From: Trichoplusia ni
Lineage: Eukaryota; Arthropoda; Insecta; Lepidoptera; Noctuidae
Assembly: GCF_003590095.1 (NCBI RefSeq)
Contig: NC_039486.1
Span: forward strand, 8,182,336-8,246,335
DNA length: 64,000 bases
Direction of reading: 5' to 3'
Shown here piece by piece: positions 25,081-36,609 of this stretch. Each line of letters starts with the position of its first letter. Position 1 is the first letter of the stretch. A model generated the notes under the pieces. That model ran no database searches, had not been told where the DNA came from, and was given only the letters and a program-made list of their open reading frames with translations. A program made the position numbers and the translations under genes.

Positions 25081-25912
25081 TTACCTTATCTTTGAAAATT
25101 TGACTCTAGTTGTAAAATGGTTTAATATAACAGCTAGTTTTTTCAATTTTGCTTATAAATGGAGCCTGTGTAACTTGCAGTATGTGACTGATTTCAATAA
25201 TATTTTATATTTTAAGATTTACTCCTTACCTACATCTTATTCGATTACCTGTTTAGCAGTGACGGAGAAAAAACATAATCAAGTGCATATCCGCCTATAT
25301 ATGTATCTTTCGAACATAAAATACGAAAAAAGAATTTATTTATGTACACACAAAATAAACGGAGTAAAACAAATCTAAAAAGAAAAATACTAAAGATACA
25401 AGGTACTGCTTATTTCTCAAGAAAATAATCATTTTTAGTATGAATGCTAAGCACAAATTTTCAAATAAAAATAAGTGGTACAAATTCACATCTTAGTATG
25501 TTTTGTCTCAGTCATTTCTAAACGGACATAGCCTATGGAAACCTCGGAGGTCGGACGCAGGAAGCTGTCCGATGTTTATCGCTATTTGAGGGTGCTACGA
25601 GCAACTGAATTATTTTATGGCGGCATTTAACGATTATGTATCCTGGATATTATGTAAACGTTCACGCCTACTTGAAGGCTGAAAAACAAAGGCAGAAAAG
25701 AGGTCGGTATCCAAGGTTTTTTGTAAAAAAGTTTCATGATAAGGGTTTGCGAAATGCTTACTTAAATTCCAGAAAAATGAGCTTCCTTTATCTTAACTAC
25801 TTTGAGGTTTTTTTATAGTTCATAGAGCTTTTAAAATACCTTATTTTAATAGGACTACAAGTATTTTCAAATAGAGTAAATCACTGTTTTAAGTTGTAGT
25901 GATTTTGTTTTT

Positions 25913-26108
25913 TTTTTTATTTATTTATTTGACGCACCACTATTCCTTGTGCCGCGGGTTTACATAAACATTCAAGTCACATGCATTAAGACACCCAGAC
26001 TCCGGACGATCATTCATGAGTCACAGAAATGTTTGTTCCACGGAGATTGATCGAATCCGCGACACTTCACGCTCAGAAGATATGGTGACCTGAACTCTCT
26101 GTAGTCAG
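25913..26108 (-). mobile_element. tRNA-derived SINE, family C, copy 2 with poly(A) tail
   Basis: The T run and (ATTT) block at 25915-25931 are the reverse complement of a poly(A)/(AAAT) tail. Inside are GCCGCGGGTTTACATAAAC, ATTCAAGTCACATGCATTAAGACACCCAGACTC, a B-box remnant GATCGAATCCGCGAC (26049-26063) and GGTGACCTGAAC near the head. Same family as 52241. Confidence 0.65.
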
Positions 26109-28540
26109 TTTGTTGACACATTTTCAAGCATTAAATAGTGGCAGATAGAAATACACGAATGTCGAGTTCAAATTCCTTCAGACTTTATGATGTACCATAC
26201 AGTAATAGTCTGAATTCTGCATATAAAGTACCTAGCATTTACATTCCAAAACACAGTTTGGATGTAATCACTCCTTTAAGCTAGATCATACGTCTAAAGC
26301 CTCTGTTATTAAGACATCGTCCTCGACTCGGCTGCCGGCAGCGACACAACAAATTACGTGAAACCTCAGATCTTAAACTGGAGAGATTTGAGAGAAAATG
26401 CTTCTACATATACAACATGTTTAATCAAGTCTCGATCTTATTTTAAACGCTTTAAATACTTAATTTTCTCTAAGAATGCAATAGCCTATTCCGAAAGAAA
26501 ATGTCGCCCTGAAGGAAACTCGACGGTAACAAATCGTGGCCTTTGGTACCATAGCATCATTCTGACAGCTGAAAAATGTCTGCCCTTTAAAATGAGTGTC
26601 AACGGAGATTTTTTGAAGAATAATGTTTGCGTTCCCTAAATTCTCAGTCTTATTGTCTGTTTCCTTTTGTTTCTGACAAAAGTATACGTTACAATTAGTT
26701 AAAATAAAGTTTACTTGACATGCTTTGTGTTTGGATTTTATTAAGGGTTTTTTCTGCTAATTAGTAAATCCCTTAAGAGAAAAAAAAATCTTCCTTCTGT
26801 CATGAAATAGTCCACATTATGGCCACGTTTTCAAACTACTTATCATAAAATACATCGGAAGTATTTATGACCTCTTACTACACTATAAATAAATCAGTAT
26901 CAAGCTGGCACGTTCAATATTATAGGTATTATATCCGTATGACAGCTAAAATATCGATGCAAATTCATTCCAACATCTCGTAAAGGATCGTAACCTCTAA
27001 AAATACTCTCACTCAATTAAAAACCGAACCTAAATTATATTTATTAACGGGGTAAAAGGGTTCGAATAATAATGCCCAGACTCCGCCAACAACTAATTTT
27101 TTAATCATTTTGTCCGAATAATTCCCAATTTAAATGTAAAAAAGCGTTTTGGAAGATTTCCTACTTGAGTCATTGCCAAGGAAGTTGGTCCGCTTTGCTC
27201 GCTACGCTTTAATTAAATAAACTCTTGTCAAACTTCCAAAGTAACAACGTTTTCATAAGTCATTAAATCATTCGTGTCAAATCTGGTGCTATGTTTGATT
27301 TTGTAAATCCGACAGAGCGCATGACAGAAAATCTTGATATGGCTTACTAACAATCATACATAAAGCGTAATTCTAATGATTTGCAAAAAGATTACTGAAC
27401 CCGGTTCCGTCTAGTAACTTTACACGTTTTTCTTCACAGTTTGTTCAAAAAGGTTTTTTCTATTTTATTTTGAGATTTAATTAGAAGTGAGTTTTTCATG
27501 ACGTTTTTGCTACCTAAATTACACAACATCTATACAGACAAACCAAACTCAAGTGAAGTTTACTAAGCTGTCAGAAATGACAATATTTTGTTTTGTCAGT
27601 AACATAATAAGTGGCTATCAATAAGAAACAATTTATGTAAGGGCACTGTAAGGTGAAGGCAACTTGCAGTGTCTTAGCAAAAACTATAAATCATTTGAGT
27701 ATAGATGCTGGCAAGACAATCCAAAGACTGAAACAGACATTGAAATAACGCCCAGTTTGAAAACAATTGAGAACACTTTATTACAAGTTGATAAACCTCC
27801 TATTTCATGCCCGATTTATTTGAAAGTGTTAAAGTATCATCGATTCGTTGTAAATATATATAATCTACCCGATTGAAGCTCAATTCCGCCGCACTGAAAC
27901 ACGCATGATTGATAACGTCTTATTCAAATTTGAAACAGACGCTTATTCCTGCAATATCAAACATAACGAAAATCCCAGGAAACAATAAACCAAATTGATT
28001 TCGTAAAATCCCATAAGAAGTTTTGAATTGATTGGTGAAATCTATATTTTCGCAAACATTCCATTTAATCCGATCTGTTTTCGTTTTGAGTGTCGTGTTT
28101 CCATCTCCAAGACTACAGGTAACTTTCTTTTCTATTGCAATCAATTATTAGGCTGGTAGAAGACAATGCGCAACGGTTTTGTCCTAAAATGTAATAAGTA
28201 GTTTTTGGGAGTAGAAGTTAGTCTAAATATCTCGTACATACAACAAAATAGGGCTGAACGCTAAAAAAGATAAGACTCACTTTTTCCTGAATCTTACTCT
28301 TTTTTTTCTAATTATAGGTACGCAAAAGTTACGTCCGAAATAAAAACTGGACGTAGGGATGCGACAGAAATAAACAACAATAACACTACCCTTAGAGCTG
28401 GAAACGTCTATAAAAAGGTTAAATGGCCACACGTATACAGAGTGTACATTTGCCAGTATGGCTTACGTCTAAGCATTCTAAGAATAGCCACCCTTCTGTG
28501 TGAGGATTACCTAGGGGTCTACCACCATGCCTTAAAGCTA
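26109..28540. other. Non-coding DNA
   Basis: No gene supported. The 93-codon plus-strand frame at 26358-26639 is the longest here but has no recognisable motif, no transmembrane segment and no evident splice sites. Confidence 0.4.
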
Positions 28541-28544
28541 TATT

Positions 28545-28612
28545 ATTTTAGACGAGCAAGTGTGACAGCGCTATATACGTTGTAGAGCGGCATCTCTTTT
28601 TCTCAACTGCAA
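28545..28612. repeat. Fragment of palindromic dispersed repeat
   Basis: GACGAGCAAGTGTGACAGCGCTATATACGTTGTAGAGCGGCATCTCTTTTTCTC is related to 58890-58960 (AAAAGACACCACTATATTTCGTAGAGCAGCGTCCC). Confidence 0.35.
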
Positions 28613-29263
28613 TATAGTTGTAAGAGATCTTGGTAGGCCCCCTGAGGTGGACGACATGGGATTGATGGAGCACCCCGATAATAGCGCAGTACCATAGTGC
28701 CACTGATCCGAGTAACAGGCCGGCGATCACGACAATACACCAATTATCTTATACAAAGGATCGGATTATTCCGAAAGATAATTCCTTATCTTTACGGTTT
28801 CTGTCATCTCATTGGACTTGTTAGGCGTTTGTTCTGTCAAAGTGTTATAGGGCTATATATTTCAAGATTTCTTTTAAGGTAGTCAAGAATGAAAAAAGAA
28901 AATGTGTTACAAATACCTCTACCTAAAACAGTAATATCCACTTATGTTGCAATGTGCTAGGGTGCTAAGAGAGAATTTATTAATATGCGAAACGCACTGT
29001 TAAAAGTTTCTTTTTATGCAAAATATCGAGTGTATGGTAGATTATTTACATTCTTTCGGGCGGTAATACTTTCCATTCGTTAAAATGTACTGAAATGAAT
29101 CGTCAAAATAACGCTTTTCCTAGGTTCATTAGGATTCGAAATGTACTTTTAGGGCGTTAAATATACTGAATATTTAATTATGCATTACAAATTTTAGATT
29201 ATCATCCTCAAAAGAAATAAGAACGGAGAATATAATCTTCAGTTACCTTCTTACAAATTCATT

Positions 29264-29381
29264 CACCCTGACTGAAGACAAGCATTTGTGGATCATACAA
29301 ATACCTACTTGTCTTATGCTGGAACCAAATCAGCGACACGTCACGCGCATGGGTATGGCGTGACCTCAACCACTAGCACAA
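29264..29381 (-). mobile_element. tRNA-derived SINE, family C, copy 3 (truncated)
   Basis: CACCCTGACTGAAGACAAGCATTTGTGGATC...CTTGTCTTATGCTGGAACCAAATCAGCGACACGTCACGCG...GCGTGACCTCAACCACT matches the family C body and head in reverse complement. Confidence 0.6.
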
Positions 29382-30404
29382 ACCCCTATATCTGTGAAGT
29401 TACTGATGTTTTCAGCAGTCTCTTGTTTGTTCAATTCTACAAGTAATTTGAATACAAACAACAAATATATCTTCCTATCTCTACAATGTTTCACACTCGT
29501 ACAAAAATAGGGTTAAACCTTTGACTGTACTATGATATCCATAACCAAAACTATATATAAACTATAATATAAGTGAGACAACAATACAAGAGGTATAGCT
29601 GTGTTTCGTTTTGACATCGACAACTGTATTGCTTTAAGAGTCTATTTGTCATATGCGGCGACTTGAAAATAAGTAAATATTTGCGCGGTCACGGCTGTTT
29701 GTATATGTCAGATACAATCGGATAGGTGAGACGCAAACATATAAACACAAATATTTGCATCACAAGTTTTACGATTTGAACACACAAACAGAGTAAGAGT
29801 TAGTAACTTACAAAAGAATAAACTTGTTTTGCTATCTTAATTAAGAATTTTCTTCTTAGTAAAAGTTGAATCTTAATAGAGAATATCCTCCTTAGCGAAA
29901 CCTTGCCTTAAGAATAATGAATAACACAAAAAAAGACTCTTTACGGCTTCTCTTCACACTTCACTCTTCACAGTTAAAATGCCAAAACTGGATGACAACA
30001 TTTAAGTTTACAACACCGCAGAAACAAGATTAAACCAGAAAATTGTAAAATCTATTAAGTTACGTAATTCGAAAACGAGTCTAATACTTACTCACATTTT
30101 CGTGGTGGCAACTGGGAGACACCAATTACCGTTATACCACATTAAACACCAAGTTCGCAAGAGACATCTGTCTTGTTATAATTACTTTAGAATTACATAT
30201 TAAATTGCTTTACTCCATTAGTTGGCTCTATAAAAGACTTATTTTGGTACGAATTTTGGGGCTCAGTACAAATACTCTAGAATTTAATTTTAAATAGATG
30301 TAAATGAAGTTACATAAGCATCGCAGGAAGAGAAAAAAATAAACTGGAATAATTAAATATGAAGTGCGAGTCGAACTCATACGAATAAAGGTTAAAATAG
30401 ATGA
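29382..30404. other. AT-rich non-coding DNA
   Basis: Nothing recognisable. Confidence 0.4.
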
Positions 30405-30650
30405 AAAATAAAGAAATTGGTTGGGTGACTAACAAATTTGAGGGTTCCCTAAATTTTATTTGTCACCCACTAACAAATTTATGCCCACTACAAACGTTGG
30501 TTACCTTCGATCTATATTTTTAGAGTATTTTGTTGTGGCTTTAATACCACTTGTGAAAATTTTAACTGTCTAGCTATCCACCGAGAACCCTCCGTCTCTC
30601 GATTCCGGCTCGCACTTGACCGGTTTTACCCTTCACGTATGGAACTCTAG
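30405..30650 (-). repeat. Dispersed repeat, CCGTCTGTC family, inverted, long copy
   Basis: GTTGGGTGACTAACAAATTT...CACCCACTAACAAATTTATGCCCACTACAAACGTTGGTTACC...TTGTTGTGGCTTTAATACCACTTGTGAAAATTTTAACTGTCTAGCTATCC...CTCCGTCTCTCGATTCCGGCTCGCACTTGACCGG keeps the block order seen at 46495 and 34730. Confidence 0.6.
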
Positions 30651-33600
30651 AAAGTAACTACATGTACAGACTCACATGTTTTTTGCAAAAAACTTTTTAT
30701 CCAATACTAATTATTTTAGTCAGTGAGTAGGCTTGGGCTAGTACACTTACTTCGGCTTTTTGCTATAAAAAGTATAACAAAAGGTACGTCGGACTCGTAG
30801 TAAAAATGTAGTTAACGTATGGCCGCATACAAAAACGTTAATCAGTTTTTAGTCACGGTTCAGTCTTTTGTTGCCTCGGTACTCTGACTTACGAATGATT
30901 TTTTTGGAACTAGAATAGGTGTAAATGAATTGGTCGTTCAGTGCCCGAAAACTTTTAAACTATGTCTACTGGCACAAGCCAGAAAGATAACGTAGTTCAC
31001 GATCTACTCCGCTCCGTTCCACTCCGTGTAGAGCCGTATAGTGAAAAAGCAAATGGATAACTTAAAGAATGATTTTTTTAAATGGATAGAATGATAGAAT
31101 TATTTGCGTTTCAGTATTTAAGAACATTCTATTTTTACTTTACCTGTACCTTATCGAGAATAATACGCGTTACTATGTATATACTCAATATTCCTAGACT
31201 CCAAAACAATTGAATCAATGTAGTCGGTGCGTTAAATTGCACAGAATGGTTTGATCCGAGCCCCGAACAACTATTCAATAAATCTCAATGTGAAAAATCT
31301 ATGGCCGTAACCAAACAACTGGCACTACACTGACTCTGATTGATGGACTAATTTAGAAACACTGTTTTATAAGGCTTTAGGGTTTTATTGGGATCCCGCT
31401 GCTATTGAAAGTTTATAGCATTCTACCAATTCATACCTTCTTTTTGTTTTTCGTCGTTCTGTACATTTTTATTAAATGGCTAGCTTTCCTGGCGATCTTT
31501 AGTTACTTATGCCAATCGCGTCATTTTTGCAAGATCGAAACCACCTTCACATACATCAAGCTGCTTCTGTGACTTCTTCTGCCCGATTTAATGGTATCCT
31601 CATGTAGGTACTATATTCTCATGATGCATGCTCCCTCATGTACTATTATTATTTTTTGCTCTCCTGCTATCACTCTGATGATCTACTACTATCTGTTTTC
31701 CTGGTACTTAACTTACCATCATATTCTTCTGCTACAGAAAATATTTTTTTTATATATATTGTCAGCTAAGCTAACCTCAGCGGGCTCCGTACTGCCGTCT
31801 TCTTACATCTTCGTATTAAAGGGGAATCGCATCTCCGCAAGATCGCCATCCCAAAATCACCCTCCAAATCCCTTTACCAAATCGGTAAAGGCATTGTTGA
31901 GTTATAAAGTAACAACGAAATAGATTTGAACAGTTTAAAAGTATATAAACCAATCATTTATTACGTAATGTGCTATTGAGAATGTAGAGTTAAGAAACAA
32001 AACCCCTCTTGTATCATAACCGTTTCTATGCAAAATATGAAAAAATCTTGGATAAGATAATAAAAAACAACTTGCCTTACACAAATTGGCAATACTTTCC
32101 GCAGAGTTATCTACAAATAAGCCGTATTATTATCGAAGTACCCTAGATACTCGTAACAGATTTATTACGACGGAAATTCAGGTCGAATTTTATGAAGGTA
32201 CAAATACGAGCTTTATTTTTGCCTTATTTTGACGATAATGAGTTATTAAACACAGAATATATTATGGACCAAGTATCTTAAGTAGGACACATTGACTATT
32301 TTATTTGATATCGATTATTTACGTGGCCAGATGGTGTTACCTAATACATAACTTAGACGATATCATTTTTATGACAATCTAAACCCAGTTAAAAACGTCG
32401 AACCCAGTATGAGCTTTTGGGGTAAGTGTAGACTGTTTCATTTGTGCATTGGTCACGGGTAACTAAAGAATTCATAGTATCGGGAGTGTGCAAGCGGGAT
32501 GACACGCTATACTGAGTAGTGGCTTCACACTTCCTCAGCGCAACAGCCTCACTACGGGGTAGAGTTGCCCAATAGCATTCAGGCACAGTTCAGACATCGT
32601 AATTCGGCACGATTAGTATAGAATGTACAACATGTAATATCTCTATCCCACTCGTACTAGTGGATCCTTATATTTTACTTAAGTGAATGTTTTGGAAACC
32701 TCCGGGAACAAAAAGATTGAATTCCTAAAGGAACGAGTCGTTTTTTTTTCAAAAATCAAACAACACCTAACTCGATTACCTTTCCAACCGCACGAATTTA
32801 CGCATCAGATTTCAAAATTTTTAAATTAGTAAGAATATCTTTATGGCAATCTAAAATATAATCATAATTTTAACTCTCACGGCCGACAAGGAGTTATCAT
32901 CATTTCGCATTAAGAAACTTTTGCTTAGATAATCTATAGCTAAAAGTCTGCAACAGAACCTTGACCAAACCCTGAGGCTAATCTCGTGTAACTTATTTAT
33001 TCTAGAGGACAATCGAAATGTTTGTCTGATACGTCTTTGTCAATATCAATTAGTTTCTGCTATCAGAGGTTTTATTTGACATTTATATCTACTTACGAAT
33101 CAATAAAACTGTCAAAGCGAAACTGAATCTGTAGACAAGTTACGATTGAATCACTCATGTATTTGCTGACAAATCAATCTCAATGCTGTCGAATAGGAAT
33201 TTCATTCATAAACAGTTGGGGTTTACTATTGCAACGTGATGTACCATTGGCTAGGCTTTCCGATCAATAAATAACAAATATGACTGAACTTAAAAGTATG
33301 ATATAAATGTCAAGGTCGACTAGCGGTACACTGTTATATATACTGCCTTAGTTATTCTAAGACACTTCTGACATTGGAATCTCCAATTGCCAAACCGCGT
33401 CAATATGGGGTGATGATCAATGTTCAAAACTTTATGGGTGGAATTCCTGTGCCCTGTAGTAGAATATCTACAGGCTGTTTTTATAAGCCAAGACTTTGTC
33501 CTTCTTACTCTGTCTTTGTGAAAGGTTTTAATCATAAATATGTCTACGCATTTAATTATCTTTCACAAGCCAAATCACTTCTTCAAGGGTTCATAACCTT

Positions 33601-34729
33601 TATTTTAAATATTTTTAATGAAAAAAAGTAGCTTTCGACATGTTAGCCCATACCAAAATATCATTTGCAGAAAATTTTTTGGGTAAACTGGTTATTTACA
33701 TGGTTAGTTTTTGGATTCTGGACACAATTGCAACAACCTGAAAAGACCTGTATCTCCAAGGATTAAGGTCCTTTTTCCATTTGCTTTTGATTGCTAACCC
33801 ACCAATGTCCTCATACTACTTTGTTTTAATTAATGCTCATTTAGTAATTTAATTACACCGTTAAACATTGACAAGGGTATGTAGTGCTTAAAATCGTAAA
33901 ATATTCAGCATCACTTTGGTATGCCAGCGATCGTGGGACGAAATATATTTTTCTCATCCGTAGGTTCTTGCAGAGACCTTCATTCAATTCGAAAGCTAGT
34001 GCAAGTAACCTATCCATGGCCCAGTAATTTACTGTTTCATATACTATGTCGCAAGACAATAATATAAAAACATATGCCTAAAAATTCAAGAATAATTTCG
34101 AAACTAAGGCCGTACTCTTTGTTTAGAAATACATCATTATGCAATTATGATTACATAATTGTAATAGTAAGTCAGTTATGTCCTTAACGGCTGGATTCTT
34201 ATCGAATTTATTCATTTGTTTATCTCGATAGTTGCCTAAACTTTGAGAAGAATATCATTAGCAAGAATTAAATATCAATCTCAGTCAGAAGGCATTTCTA
34301 CAATCTGTCTTATGAATGAAGAATTGACATTAGCGACGTCACGTGACTTAAGAAATAATTAAACGTGTGCTTCATTAATTATAGCAGCCGTAGTATATTA
34401 ATTATTATTATTATTGCAAATAGTTTCCAGGGCCACTAGGTTTACAAGTATTTTAAGAGATTTCATAATAGATACATATGTCTATATTTAACATTAAGAT
34501 TCTCCATTTAACTAGAAGACTGTCTTGTTTACAATATGGCCTTATAGGGAACGGAAATTTATGCCGTTTTGAATATCTGTACACAGTGTAATGCAATGTT
34601 TTTATCCAGGAAGTAGTGAGAAAATAACAGACAAACAAAAACAATCATCAAAATCGCATTGCAGATTTCTACGAGATTATTTACCCATCTCAAGATATGT
34701 GCCAGTCAAGTGAGAGACAGAATCGCTGG
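30651..34729. other. Non-coding DNA
   Basis: No gene supported. The 110-codon plus-strand frame at 31591-31923 is pyrimidine-rich low-complexity sequence (many TCT/TAC codons) without a recognisable domain. 32480-32590 is a weak copy of the palindromic GC-rich repeat. Opposed frames at 33320-33631 look like chance. Confidence 0.4.
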
Positions 34730-34920
34730 ATTCCGTACCACTATACAATAATATTAAAAATAAAATTTATTTTAGGGTAAAATCGAGACAATTAATAAAA
34801 ATATATTTGTTGGTTACAAAGCGCAAATGATTTGTCACTCAAACTTTTTGTTTTCCTATAGCCTATTTGTTCGGAACCCTAAGTGTAGCGAGTAGAACTT
34901 GCACTTGACCTTTCTTTGAT
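34730..34920 (-). repeat. Dispersed repeat, CCGTCTGTC family, inverted, decayed
   Basis: TTCCGTACCACTATACAATAATATTAAAAATAAAATTT...TATATTTGTTGGTTACAAA...GTTCGGAACCCTAAGTGTAGCGAGTAGAACTTGCACTTGACC carries the terminal blocks of the family. Confidence 0.4.
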
Positions 34921-35374
34921 CTTGTGGAAGACAGAGAACTAAACTTTTACGAATGAGGCCTAAAATTAAATAGTTGTCTGTTTAAAATGTTCGATGAGGT
35001 ACAGATAACAGGTTAAGCTAGTTTCTTGCAATTAGCGGGATTCTAGAAGTAGTAGAATTAGCACCTATCAGGTAAGTACAGAACCAAAATCAATAATTGT
35101 GAATTAATGTATGCAAAGGAGAAACCCGATTCTGGGCCTAGCCGTTACACGAATGAAATATGTACCAAAAAATTCTACTATTTTTCTTTGTTTACCCATT
35201 TAAATATTAGCCTCAATTACAATGGCCAAGTCTAAAAAAAAGTACATTACTATTTTTCTATTTAAAACAACCTTTGTAAACCGTTAAAGTATTTATTTTA
35301 TTGTACATAACTTCATTTGCAAACACTAGCATTAAACAATAGAGTGTACCTAGGATATAATCGATTTAGCGGAT

Positions 35375-35512
35375 ATTATATTTTTAAAACTATATCAATA
35401 TAAAATGAAAAATATACATTATTTACAAAGCGTCAAAAAAGACATCTTCATCATTGCTAAAATCGGGAAACGTACCCAGAAGAATAAGAATTAGTATTGC
35501 CAGTGTTGTATG
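35375..35512 (-). mobile_element. Retroelement 3' end, second copy of the 14640 family
   Basis: On the minus strand the frame reads LLGTFPDFSNDEDVFFDAL and then TAA, followed by ATAATGTATATTTTTCATTTTATATTGATATAGTTTTAAAAAT as at 14760-14810. It is truncated on both sides. Its 5' limit coincides with the hairpin at 35486-35527. Confidence 0.6.
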
Positions 35513-35527
35513 GCAATACTAATTCTT
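35486..35527. repeat. Perfect 17-bp inverted repeat, 8-nt loop
   Basis: Arms AAGAATTAGTATTGCCA (35486-35502) and TGGCAATACTAATTCTT (35511-35527) are exact reverse complements. One arm belongs to the retroelement fragment; the other is an inverted copy just beyond its truncation point. Confidence 0.8.
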
Positions 35528-35742
35528 TGGGCAAATATAGATCAGCCTTAGCCTTTATTTTAGTGTAATTCCTTTTTTTATATTCAAATAATTGTAAAAT
35601 AAAAAATCTGGTGTCTAATAACTTGTTTATGTAAACACGATTAAAAAATCATTAAAGGAAATAAATAATAGAAAAAATCGATTTTAACGCATCGATTCAT
35701 TTATTTCACATGGATTACACTAGCAAATGTCAAATGCCAATG

Positions 35743-36144
35743 TCAACGTCTGATAATTGTCATCGTGCTTTCATAAGTGACATTCGCTTTTCGTATCTTC
35801 GAGCGCGTGAATGTGTTTTTCAAATTCTCGAGATTTATTACAATATTAAACCTCTGCTCGAATACTGGACTCCGAAACTGATTGCCTTCTGACTGACCCT
35901 TGCTTGCATATTGGATGCCTGGATTCCTGCTGACCTTTGCTGGAAAACCGGATCTGGATATTGCTCTTCTGACGATTGGTGGATACTGTACCATGAGTTC
36001 ATTAATGGTGGAATAGCAACAGACCGCTGCAACACAATAGAAATTCGAAGATTGGTTGGGTGCTGTGCCCACACCATGGACCAATTTTACTCCTGCACAA
36101 TTCCTGTATTATTATATTACGATAATCCTAACGAAGGTGGTTAA
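35743..36144. other. Segment open on both strands, origin unknown
   Basis: Minus-strand frames at 36084-35743 (113 codons) and 36077-35838 (79) and a plus-strand frame at 35911-36144 (77) overlap, in a stretch richer in GC than its surroundings. I recognise no domain in any of them. The plus frame ends NPNEGG and is followed by GTGGTTAATAAAG and a second AATAAA at 36179. It could be a remnant of an LTR retrotransposon or of an exon. Not called as a gene. Confidence 0.3.
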
Positions 36145-36424
36145 TAAAGAACGATCTTAATAATACAGTTTTTATTTTAATAAACCTATTGTTGCAATCT
36201 CAGTTTACTGTAATTTCAGATAGCATCAAAAAATCCCCTGGTAGTAAATACAATGTTTAAATATGTCATTATTGATCTAAGTAGGCCTTATCTAGTAAAC
36301 AGTTTTCTGCTGAAGTTTTCACGAATATTAATCTGAGTTTATCGCTTTTTAAGTAAGTAGGTAGGTACCTAAACCTCATCATGGTAGATTGCAAGCGCTA
36401 CAGTTGAATAAATACAACGCAGGA

Positions 36425-36602
36425 GACGGCCATATGTTCCAGCGATCTCGACAGCAGAGAGTGTGAGAGAGAGACATGAGAGAGAGCGTTGCTAAGCGCG
36501 CTCCGTCCTTTATAGCGCACCGCTTGTCAGGTCCCAGGTTTTGAAGGAGGTTTCACTAAGGATCTTGAGAAGGAGGTTTCACTTTAAAAAGGAGGTTTCG
36601 CT
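36425..36602 (-). promoter_or_regulatory. Promoter-like module: three direct repeats, TATA box, GAGA runs
   Basis: On the minus strand, three copies of AGYGAAACCTCCTT (36589-36602, 36570-36583, 36544-36557) precede TATAAA at 36514-36509 in GCGCTATAAAGGACGG. CT-rich repeats (CTCTCTCTCATGTCTCTCTCTC, about 36488-36453; the complementary GAGA sites bind GAGA factor in insects) follow downstream. The order suits a Pol II promoter or an LTR U3/R region reading leftward towards 36144-35743. No LTR ends or primer-binding site were recognised. Confidence 0.4.
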
Positions 36603-36609
36603 AAGACTA

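Noticed and set aside
26358..26639. 93-codon plus-strand frame
   Set aside because: Translation unrecognisable; no signal peptide or membrane segment, no start or splice context.
31591..31923. 110-codon plus-strand frame
   Set aside because: Biased pyrimidine-rich sequence; aromatic/serine-rich translation without any family likeness or splice logic.
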